DNA of 64,000 nucleotides from JAITWN01 sp964437335 (GTDB lineage: Bacteria; Pseudomonadota; Gammaproteobacteria; SZUA-140), in NCBI GenBank assembly GCA_964437335.1, contig CAYTGL010000004.1, positions 62,001 to 126,000 on the forward strand. Direction: 5' to 3'. The notes beneath the pieces were generated by a model. It was not told the origin of the DNA, searched no databases, and was given only the letters and a program-made list of their open reading frames with translations. Shown here piece after piece: positions 50,173 through 57,694 of this stretch; the first letter of the stretch is position 1; each line of letters opens with the position of its first letter. Made by a program: the position numbers and the translations under genes.

Positions 50173-51321
50173 TCAGTACCAGAGTGAGAAATAGAACTGT
50201 GTCATGCCGGCCGTAAAACCGTAGAGCGGTTCCTCGCCGGGGGCGCCGCCGACCGCGATGTTGCGGAAATCGTCATAATCGAAGCGCAGGTGGTCATAAG
50301 ACAGCGTGACGCTGCCGCGATCGATGAAGCCCTTGCCTCCGCTCAGTAACTCGTAACTGAGACTGGCGCCAATGGCTGTATTCGTGAACGTGCTCAGTTC
50401 CTTGTCGCGCGCGAGAAAATTCTGGGCATCACGCGTCGGGAACAGGTCACTGTAGAAATCGGCGCCGGTCTGCCGGTAGTGCCGGTACTTCAGGTCAAGG
50501 ATCCAGCGCTCCCGTAACGGTTGTGTATAGCCAAACTCAAAGGTGTTCGCGCCGATGTTCCAGGAGTCGTCGAACCAGCGGTATTCGCCACGCGCGGACG
50601 CTCGCCAGGGCAGGTAATAGATCGCGCGAACGCCGAGCGCATTGCTGTCCCGGGTGCGCGGATAGACTTCGGGCTCGAATGAATAGCCGAGCGGACTGTC
50701 CGGGTCGAGGTAGCGAACCGAACGATACGGATTATTCAGAAAGCCTTCGTCGGTGATCGTTTCCCATGCGACGTCGAACAGCAGGTTCCTGCTCAGAACC
50801 TGGGTCAGACCGACGCGGTAGTGCTGGCGGCGCACCCCCTCGCTGAACACGGGATCACCGCTGCGGCCGACGGTATCATTTCCATAAATATAGCCGAGAG
50901 ACACGTTGGTCATGTCGCCGAACATGCCCTGGCTGATATTGAAACTGTAAGTATTGGCGTCGTAATCGCTCTCGCGGCTTGCGGTCACCGAGACGCCCAT
51001 CGTGACCTTGTTGCGCAACCAGTCGAGGCCAAGGCTGTTCTCGGTACGCTTCTCGCTATACGGGCTCGCCGAAGTCACGACGTCAATCGACGCGCCGGAG
51101 ATGCTGTCGACGTAATGATTTGCTGAAACCGAGGCGCTGCTGCCGACCTGCTTGCGGAGAAGCAGCGACGGTCCATCGATCAGCACCCCGCCGCCGTCAT
51201 AGCGATGATAGAGCGCGTCGAAGCGATCCTCCGGCAGGATCGCCCCCAGTATCGACAGGGAACAGACGGCACCGGCGAGGCCGAGCGCGCCCGCATAAGC
51301 AATCCGGCTAGTTACAGCCAC
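50173..51321 (-). CDS. DUF3570 predicted outer-membrane beta-barrel protein
   Basis: A 382-residue product with an N-terminal hydrophobic signal, then the DUF3570 signature (HRYDGGGVLIDGPSLLLRK and SYDHLRFDYDDFRN). The chain is rich in alternating hydrophobic strands and ends in an aromatic residue (FYFSLWY), as outer-membrane barrels do. The start is a GTG at 51321, preceded by GGGGAGG, overlapping the DUF4266 gene by 14 bases; no ATG gives the signal peptide. DUF3570 is usually encoded with DUF4266 and TlpA genes, as here. Confidence 0.88.
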   Translation of the reverse strand: MAVTSRIAYAGALGLAGAVCSLSILGAILPEDRFDALYHRYDGGGVLIDGPSLLLRKQVGSSASVSANHYVDSISGASIDVVTSASPYSEKRTENSLGLDWLRNKVTMGVSVTASRESDYDANTYSFNISQGMFGDMTNVSLGYIYGNDTVGRSGDPVFSEGVRRQHYRVGLTQVLSRNLLFDVAWETITDEGFLNNPYRSVRYLDPDSPLGYSFEPEVYPRTRDSNALGVRAIYYLPWRASARGEYRWFDDSWNIGANTFEFGYTQPLRERWILDLKYRHYRQTGADFYSDLFPTRDAQNFLARDKELSTFTNTAIGASLSYELLSGGKGFIDRGSVTLSYDHLRFDYDDFRNIAVGGAPGEEPLYGFTAGMTQFYFSLWY

Positions 51322-51535
51322 AGCCTCCCCCCTGTCCCGACTCCGCCCCGCGCGCGGCATTGCGCGCCTGAAATACGTGATTGCGAAAACCGGTCGACAC
51401 CGGGTCACGGTCGATCTGCATGACCGGATCGGCCAGATTGGCGCGCTCATAGGGTTTGACCCACGGCTGCACACCGCAACCTGCGCCTGCCGAGGCCAGC
51501 GCGGCCGCGAATATCATTGCGGCCACGGACTTCAT
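51308..51535 (-). CDS. DUF4266 small lipoprotein with Gly/Cys-rich C-terminus
   Basis: A 75-residue product. A hydrophobic N-terminus leads to a possible lipobox (SAGAGC), then the DUF4266 core VQPWVKPYERANLADPVMQ. The tail is Gly-rich and ends GGGCGCN, so the last three residues include two Cys. The tail Cys could be reduced or metallated. It overlaps the TlpA gene by ATGA and the DUF3570 gene by 14 bases; this triple arrangement recurs in other gammaproteobacteria. Function unknown. Confidence 0.88.
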   Translation of the reverse strand: MKSVAAMIFAAALASAGAGCGVQPWVKPYERANLADPVMQIDRDPVSTGFRNHVFQARNAARGAESGQGGGCGCN

Positions 51536-52053
51536 GGACGCTCCATCAACAAGGCCCGTACGTGACGCTGGTATTGCTCTTCATCGCCCGGCTTGTAGCC
51601 ACGATGGAGGTAGCGGGCCTCGCCATTGCGATCGACGATGACGGTGGTCGGCATCGCAATGACGTCATAGAGCTTGCTGATATTGCTGCCGTTGTCGAAC
51701 ACCACCGGAAAACTGACCGGTATGCGCTCGAGCATCGCCCGCGCCTGCGCCTGGTCCTGGTCGACATTGACGCCGAGTACGGTAAAGCCCAGCGGCGCAT
51801 ACTTGCCGTGCAACTGGTCGAGCAGCGGCATTTCCTGGCGGCATGGTCCGCACCACGACGCCCAGAAATTGATCAGCACGACCTGCCCCCGGTACTCGCT
51901 CAAGCGCAGGTTTTCACCGCTGCGGCTCTTCAGCGTGAAGTCAGGCGCTGAAACGCGCATCGCGCCAGCCGAATACGCGGGTGGCGTCGCAAGAATCAGC
52001 GCCGCGATCGCCAGCACGCACAGCGGCAGGAAACTCGTTCGGAACATTCTCAT
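51532..52053 (-). CDS. TlpA-type periplasmic thioredoxin-like protein
   Basis: A 173-residue product with a signal peptide (about 1-30) and a thioredoxin fold with active site WCGPC (Cys68 and Cys71), plus the cis-proline loop AMPTTVIVDR. TlpA-type proteins are periplasmic reductases. The ATG at 52053 is used because GGAGG lies five bases upstream; an ATG four codons earlier sits within that site. The partner is likely the adjacent DUF4266 lipoprotein with two terminal Cys. Confidence 0.93.
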   Translation of the reverse strand: MRMFRTSFLPLCVLAIAALILATPPAYSAGAMRVSAPDFTLKSRSGENLRLSEYRGQVVLINFWASWCGPCRQEMPLLDQLHGKYAPLGFTVLGVNVDQDQAQARAMLERIPVSFPVVFDNGSNISKLYDVIAMPTTVIVDRNGEARYLHRGYKPGDEEQYQRHVRALLMERP

Positions 52054-52064
52054 ATTCACCTCCA

Positions 52065-52736
52065 TCAGAAAAACACGGTCAGGCCCCCGGCGATCGCGAT
52101 GTTATGCGTGGTCTTGTCCTCGCCGATGACATCGATGTCGAACAGGTGGTCGCGAATATCCAGGCGCAGCGCGAGCCAGTCCGTGAGCAGGATCCGGTAA
52201 CCGACTCCGACATTCCACGTCAGCCGCCGGTCGCCGGCGAAGTCGGTCGCGCCGATCCCGCCGATTACGTACATGGCCGAATTGAACGCGCGACCGCCGC
52301 CGATGAACGACTCTCCGGGCAGCAGGTGATAACCGAGCGAGATGTTGTAGTAGCGGTAATCGCGCTGCGCGTCGGTCAGCAGCATCACATCGCCGGCGAG
52401 CAATTCGAAGCTGGTCTTGCCTGCTTCACTGGCGCCGATCATGGTCTCGACGAAGATGTCTTCGGTGATGTGATAGCCGAGCGTCGCGCCGATCATGAGA
52501 TCGCTGCCGAAGTCTTCGATGCTGAGGATACCGGCGTACAGACCGGCCTCGATATCGCGTGCGTCTATCTTCGCCTCGTCAATCGTGCGCCGGTCGACAG
52601 CGGGATCGTATACCGGATCTCCGCCGACGACCTCGCGATCTCCGTCCTGCGCACCGGCGGCTCCGGCCCAGACCATCGCGAGCAGCGCGAGCGCCGCCAG
52701 CCGGCTCAGAAAAACACTGAAAATCCTGCTTTCCAT
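52065..52736 (-). CDS. outer-membrane beta-barrel protein
   Basis: A 223-residue product with a signal peptide ending near AGAAGAQ and alternating beta strands. It ends with the outer-membrane insertion signal (GGLTVFF, terminal Phe). A DIRDHLFDID motif near the C-terminus is typical of the outer-membrane beta-barrel family found in Myxococcus-type clusters. It overlaps the upstream gene by 31 bases and ends at the start region of tlpA. Confidence 0.84.
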   Translation of the reverse strand: MESRIFSVFLSRLAALALLAMVWAGAAGAQDGDREVVGGDPVYDPAVDRRTIDEAKIDARDIEAGLYAGILSIEDFGSDLMIGATLGYHITEDIFVETMIGASEAGKTSFELLAGDVMLLTDAQRDYRYYNISLGYHLLPGESFIGGGRAFNSAMYVIGGIGATDFAGDRRLTWNVGVGYRILLTDWLALRLDIRDHLFDIDVIGEDKTTHNIAIAGGLTVFF

Positions 52737-53503
52737 TCGCTCACTTCCTCGTTCTCATCGCGGCTCGTGAAGATCACGTGATAGCGATACTCGACTCTTG
52801 CCAGCACATGGCGCGCGAGCCAGACGCGCATGCCGACACCGGCATGGCTCAACTGGTCACGGCCGTCTCGCGCCTGTACCAAAGCGGTGTGGGGCCGGGT
52901 ATCGATCACGCCGGTTCCGACCAGGAAATAGGGCGCGAACCGCCATTCCGGCACCGGCAGCGCCAGCAGGTCCGCGCTGACGATCAGGCTGTCGGAAAAC
53001 CTGCCGAGCACATGCGACAGCGAGATCTCGCCGTGCAGGCCTGTGGACAGCGCGCGCAAGGCGCTCAGCGAAATCGTCCCCGCGCCGCCGAACTCCCCAC
53101 CGTGTATGCCGAACTCCCAACGCCGAGCGCGGTAATCGTCGAGACTGCCGCTCGCGAGCTGCACGGCCTCGCCGGAGGGTCCCAGCGTGCGCTCAAGCTG
53201 GGTACGATCAACCCAGCCTTCGATACCACGCGCCGTGCGCACCCGGTACCAGGACGTCTTCCGGCTCAACAGGTCGATCCGCGCGCCGCGCTCCTCGACA
53301 TGAAAGATCGGGTAACCCCGCCCCGGCCCGGTCCGCAACTCTATATAGGGGTCGGCGACCTCAACCTCATTGGTCGGTCCGGCGGCGCCGGATCCGGAGG
53401 CGTTGGCGGCCCCGGCCGCAAACATTGCTGCGGCCCACGTCATGACCAGCCACACGGCAATCGCAGGCCGGTGCCTGCGGCGATTCCTGACTGTGGCGTA
53501 CAT
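52706..53503 (-). CDS. SH3-domain plus outer-membrane beta-barrel protein
   Basis: A 265-residue product. After a signal peptide (about 20-36) comes an SH3b-like domain (YIELRTGPGRGYPIFHVEERG and GIEGWVDRTQLE), which in exported proteins often binds peptidoglycan. A second half of about 150 residues follows, with amphipathic strands and a C-terminal GFSVFF signal. It is therefore a barrel with an N-terminal wall-binding domain. It overlaps the following barrel gene by 31 bases. The start at 53503 avoids a poor upstream extension. Confidence 0.83.
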   Translation of the reverse strand: MYATVRNRRRHRPAIAVWLVMTWAAAMFAAGAANASGSGAAGPTNEVEVADPYIELRTGPGRGYPIFHVEERGARIDLLSRKTSWYRVRTARGIEGWVDRTQLERTLGPSGEAVQLASGSLDDYRARRWEFGIHGGEFGGAGTISLSALRALSTGLHGEISLSHVLGRFSDSLIVSADLLALPVPEWRFAPYFLVGTGVIDTRPHTALVQARDGRDQLSHAGVGMRVWLARHVLARVEYRYHVIFTSRDENEEVSEWKAGFSVFF

Positions 53504-53587
53504 GTTCCTCCGCGACGAACCGGTTCCTGTCACTCCGGCGCACTACCTTTTCGGCCGATATCGCCGCAATCCATACGTCGCCGGCGC

Positions 53588-56128
53588 TCAGGGCGGCGGG
53601 ATCGCAAACGGGTTGTTGTAATACTGCGCCCCGATATCGAGCCATTCCGACACCAGCCTGAGCTCGGCCGGATCGAGCCGGCCCTCGTGACTCCCGCCGG
53701 CATTGAATCTGCTGAAAAAGCGGTTACTTGCCGCCGCGCCCGCAGTCGACATCGAAGGCGGAACCCCCACCGCAACGAAGATGATGTTGCCTTCACCGTC
53801 GGTCGTCTCGATCAGGAGGTCCTGCAACACGCCATCGACGATTACCTGCTCGTTGTCGCCGAACAGCAACTCCCGGTAGGACTTGAAATGCGCGGCCTGA
53901 TCCGCGGATGGACCGTCGCCGAGATCGAGTTGCGCGGCCGGCACCTGGGGCCCGCCCATCGCATCGAGGAGGCCGTGGCATCCGGTGCAGGTCTGATCTC
54001 CGCGATCACGGCCCCACAGCGGATGGATATGGGTCTCGTAATTGATAACGATCCGGCACAGTACGTGCCAGGCGAGCTGGCAGTCGGCATCGACCGGCGC
54101 CGGTGTCTCGAGTTCGGCATATCGCAATGCCGACGGCGCGTCCGGCGCGCGTCCGGCCGCCGCCTCGTCCGTCCACACGTCCGCATAGACGAGGTCGGTC
54201 GACGGCGTCAGCGCGGACGGATCGATACGTGTGCGCGTCTCGGCCATGGTCTCGCCAAAATCGGTGAACAGTGCAGCGACGGTATTCGGAAACGGTTCGC
54301 CCGTCAGGGGTGACCCGGCGTGCATCGGCGCCGGTCCCTGCGCGTGGCCGTGGCCACTGCCGTTCGTCGCGACATGGCAGCCGTTGCAGTTCAGCACCTC
54401 GCCGGGACGCACCTGCAACCAGTACTGGTGACGCGCGCCGATCCTGCGTCCGTTGCGGTCGAGCACACTGACCGCCAGCGCGGTGTCGGCCGGCACCTTG
54501 ATCCTGACCGAACCGTCGGGTTCGATCGGTGCGTAAGCGACGATCTCGCGCATGCGCTGCTGCGTACTGGCGCCGAACGCGGTATTCGGCACCTCGAGGA
54601 CCGTGTCGTCCGGTATCGACACCGCCTTGACGACGCGCAGAAATCGCGCCGGACGCTGGGCCGCAATCGTCTGCGCAGGATCCGCGAGCGCGGCGATGCC
54701 GGAACGTCCGGAGCCGAGCGCATTGAAGGCCCCGTCGAAGTCGTAGACACTACGGATATGGAGGATACCCGCATTCTCCTCGACGAGATCGGGCTGGAGT
54801 CCGGCGCCCGGGGCAGCGTCGACCAGCACTGCGGGCAGCGGCCGCGACTGCATCGCGACGACTTCAGTCACCATGACGCCTTCCTGGGGCGGTACTACCG
54901 GACGACGCGTGTCGTTGCCGGTATTGACGACATAGACGCCGTAGAGCGGCGGCGCCTCTTCGACATCCTCCGCGGCGAGCCGCTCCGCGCTGCACGCGAC
55001 AATGACGTCATTGTCGATCAGACGGCATATGCTCCAGCTCGCGAGCACCCGCGGCGAGCCGTCCCATAGCGGTGACGCGGAGACATAGCGGCCGCCCGGC
55101 GACGGCAGCGCATCGGTCCGCGCGCCGGTCGTGAACAGCGAGCCCTGGCCGGCGCCAACGCTGCTCCCCTGCAGTGCCGCGACCGGCTGATCGTGATTGA
55201 TGAAATTCGCCGCATCGATCGCGACGACATCACCGCCGCCGAAGTTGCCGGTGAATGGCCGGATCAGGCTCAGCAGCTGCCCGTCCGGTCTTTCGTACGG
55301 CCGCAGAAACTGGACCGTCGCACCGTCGCTGCCTGTCGCGTGGCTGTGCCCGCCATACAGCGGCTGAAGCCCGGTACCATCTGGCCTGATCCTGTACAGG
55401 CTGATTTCATTGTGCGTGCCCATGCGGTTCCAGCGGCTGAAGACGATCTCGCCGCTCGTGAGCACCGATGGATGCAGGTCATGACTCTGGTTGAACGAAA
55501 TCTGCCGGATATCGCTGCCATCGGCATTCATCACATGCAGGACCGCGGCAGGCTGGTTGAGATTTTCGTCGAGCGCGTCAAATTGCGGCTTGCCCTCGTC
55601 GAGCAGGATCGCCTTCGACTGGCGCTGGCGTGTCGACGAAAACACGATGCGGCCATCCGGAAGATAGGCGGGCGCGATGTCCTGACCGGCCTCGGCAACG
55701 ATATCGGAACTCATCACGCGCCTCAGGCTGGCGGTCGCGATTTCGTATTCCCAGATGTTCCAGGTGGGCTGGTCCTCGGGATCGGCGTCCTCGATCTCCG
55801 GTGCGCGCAGCGCGAACAGCAGGCGCCCGCCGTCGAATGATACCGAGAGATCCTTGACGTCGCCGGCGCCGCCGGTCAAGACGTCGGTAACGTTGCGCTC
55901 AGCCACCCCCGGCGCCGCGAGGTCGCGCAGATAGAGATCCGCGCCGGGTCGAAACGCGAGCACATTGCGGACATCGGCGTTGCCATTGGCCGGCAGCGGC
56001 CGCTTCACATAGGCGATCGCGAAATTCTCGACGACTGCGATCTCGCTGTCGCCGCCATTACCGCAACCCGCGAGGAGGCCGGCGGCCGCTGCGATCGAAA
56101 CAATTATATGGAATACATTCACGCGCAC
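53588..56128 (-). CDS. HzsA-like propeller lipoprotein with two heme-c motifs
   Basis: An 846-residue product starting at a GTG with GAGGA upstream. The lipobox LLAGC is near residue 21. The first half is made of PD40/TolB-type repeats (ISFNQSHDLHPSVLTSGEIV and similar), giving a beta-propeller. The second half contains two CxxCH motifs, Cys581-Asn-Gly-Cys584-His585 and Cys714-Thr-Gly-Cys717-His718. The layout resembles the alpha subunit of hydrazine synthase, but the active-site environment was not checked and anammox chemistry is not suggested. It is likely a surface-exposed electron carrier. It is the first gene of the run, 84 bases ahead of the SH3 barrel. Confidence 0.8.
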   Translation of the reverse strand: MRVNVFHIIVSIAAAAGLLAGCGNGGDSEIAVVENFAIAYVKRPLPANGNADVRNVLAFRPGADLYLRDLAAPGVAERNVTDVLTGGAGDVKDLSVSFDGGRLLFALRAPEIEDADPEDQPTWNIWEYEIATASLRRVMSSDIVAEAGQDIAPAYLPDGRIVFSSTRQRQSKAILLDEGKPQFDALDENLNQPAAVLHVMNADGSDIRQISFNQSHDLHPSVLTSGEIVFSRWNRMGTHNEISLYRIRPDGTGLQPLYGGHSHATGSDGATVQFLRPYERPDGQLLSLIRPFTGNFGGGDVVAIDAANFINHDQPVAALQGSSVGAGQGSLFTTGARTDALPSPGGRYVSASPLWDGSPRVLASWSICRLIDNDVIVACSAERLAAEDVEEAPPLYGVYVVNTGNDTRRPVVPPQEGVMVTEVVAMQSRPLPAVLVDAAPGAGLQPDLVEENAGILHIRSVYDFDGAFNALGSGRSGIAALADPAQTIAAQRPARFLRVVKAVSIPDDTVLEVPNTAFGASTQQRMREIVAYAPIEPDGSVRIKVPADTALAVSVLDRNGRRIGARHQYWLQVRPGEVLNCNGCHVATNGSGHGHAQGPAPMHAGSPLTGEPFPNTVAALFTDFGETMAETRTRIDPSALTPSTDLVYADVWTDEAAAGRAPDAPSALRYAELETPAPVDADCQLAWHVLCRIVINYETHIHPLWGRDRGDQTCTGCHGLLDAMGGPQVPAAQLDLGDGPSADQAAHFKSYRELLFGDNEQVIVDGVLQDLLIETTDGEGNIIFVAVGVPPSMSTAGAAASNRFFSRFNAGGSHEGRLDPAELRLVSEWLDIGAQYYNNPFAIPPP

Positions 56129-56467
56129 CGGGCGTCCTCACTGCTGATACACCGGACGGCGCTGCTGCAGGAAGTGCGTGCCAGCGGCCATACGTTCCTG
56201 CTATATCGGCGCGGCACGCCCGTACCGGATCCCCGCGCCGCACTGTCATGAAAAATTGTGAACGGCGTCTGGCCTATCGGTATCGGCCCGGCCACACCCC
56301 CCTGTTTATTCGCGCCGAATCGGGATGAACGCCACAGTTGCGGCCCTGCCGATGCCCTATATTCCTGCCGTCGGTGCCGATATAGAGGAGATGCGGCCAG
56401 CCGGGATCATCGAGTCCGGACCGGTCGCCACCCGGCAACAAGACTGTCTGGAGCCAGGAATAACAAG
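56129..56467. promoter_or_regulatory. divergent intergenic region between HzsA-like gene and heme/LamG operon
   Basis: This 339-base region must hold the promoters for both divergent units. No -35/-10 pair at 16-18 bases was convincing on either strand. A short open frame with a GAGGAG immediately before its ATG (56391-56471, 26 codons) ends by overlapping the start of the plus-strand gene. Nothing else was recognised. Confidence 0.4.
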
Positions 56468-57661
56468 ATGACCACCGAAGTGCGCCGCATCCGATCATCG
56501 ACCGCTGTCAGGCTGTTCGCACTGTTGCTGGCTGCGATCCTGCCACTGTCCGCCGCCGCCGGCCCGCGTGACCAGGCCAAGCGTCTGCATGACCGAATCG
56601 CCGGCGTCCCGCCGAGCGCGGCGGTGCTGGACCAGATGGCGGGCCTGATCACCGGCGGCAACGCGCTCGGCGCGGCCGATATCGCGATCGAAAACAGCGC
56701 CTTCTACAACGTGACGCTGAAAAACTTCGTGACCCCCTGGACCAATGAAGCGCAGACGGTCTTCGCGCCGCTGAATGACTACACCGCGACCGTGATCGGG
56801 ATGATCCGCGATGAGATACCGTTCAACCAGGTGCTGTCGGCGGACCTGCTGTATATCGGCCAGGGCAGCTTCCCGGCCTATTCAATAAGCAACAACAATC
56901 ACTACGCGGCGATCGAGGACCAGGGCGCCGATCTCAAGACCGTGCTGATCCCTTCCACGCAATCGGCGCAATTGCCCGGCGAGGCGATCGCGGGCGTCAT
57001 GACCACGCGCGCAGCGGGCGAGGCGTTTTTTTCGGCCGGCACCAACCGCGCGATGCTGCGCTTTACGCTGATGAACCACCTGTGCACCGATCTTGAGCAG
57101 ATCAAGGACAACTCGCGGCCGCCGGACCGCATCCGCCAGGACGTTTCGCGCAGCCCCGGCGGCGACAGCCGGCTGTTCCTGAACAACTGTCTCGGCTGCC
57201 ATGCGGGCATGGATCCGCTGGCGCAGGCCTTTGCATACTACGACTTCGACCTCGCGGCAGGCCGCATCGTATACAACGGCGCCGGCGTCACCGATCCTGC
57301 GACCGGCACCCGCGTGCAGGCCAAGTACCTGATCAACAGCGACAATTTCAAGCATGGCTACGTAACGACCAGCGACCGCTGGGATAACTACTGGCGCAGC
57401 GGCCCGAACGTCGCGCTCGGCTGGAGCCAGGCGTCGAGCGGCGGCGGCTCCGGCGCCCGCACGCTCGGCATCGAACTCGCAAGCAGTGATGCATTCGCGA
57501 GTTGCCAGGTCAAAAAGGTCTTCCGCGCGACGTGCCTGCGCCCGCCGATCGATGCCGCCGATCATGCCCAGATCGACGCAATGACCACCTCTTTCAAGGC
57601 AGCGAACTACAACATGAAGCGCGTGTTCGCCGAGTCCGCGGTCTATTGCATGGGCGATTGA
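56468..57661 (+). CDS. exported protein with one heme-c motif
   Basis: A 397-residue product with a signal peptide ending near SAAAG. A CxxCH motif, Cys241-Leu-Gly-Cys244-His245 in NNCLGCHAGMDPL, is the best recognisable feature. This motif with GMDP resembles the cytochrome part of DUF1588/DUF1585-type surface proteins that travel with DUF1501-type proteins. Two further Cys lie near the C-terminus. AGGA lies eight bases before the ATG. It is followed by the LamG lipoprotein after 33 bases. The function is unknown; a role in electron transfer or polymer binding is inferred from motifs. Confidence 0.82.
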   Translation: MTTEVRRIRSSTAVRLFALLLAAILPLSAAAGPRDQAKRLHDRIAGVPPSAAVLDQMAGLITGGNALGAADIAIENSAFYNVTLKNFVTPWTNEAQTVFAPLNDYTATVIGMIRDEIPFNQVLSADLLYIGQGSFPAYSISNNNHYAAIEDQGADLKTVLIPSTQSAQLPGEAIAGVMTTRAAGEAFFSAGTNRAMLRFTLMNHLCTDLEQIKDNSRPPDRIRQDVSRSPGGDSRLFLNNCLGCHAGMDPLAQAFAYYDFDLAAGRIVYNGAGVTDPATGTRVQAKYLINSDNFKHGYVTTSDRWDNYWRSGPNVALGWSQASSGGGSGARTLGIELASSDAFASCQVKKVFRATCLRPPIDAADHAQIDAMTTSFKAANYNMKRVFAESAVYCMGD

Positions 57662-57694
57662 GACCCACACGCACCCAGACGACGAAGCTATCCT

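Noticed and set aside
53588..56128. Hydrazine synthase activity (anammox)
   Set aside because: Only the layout of propeller plus CxxCH resembles HzsA. No HzsB/HzsC or other anammox genes are in the window, and active-site residues were not verified.
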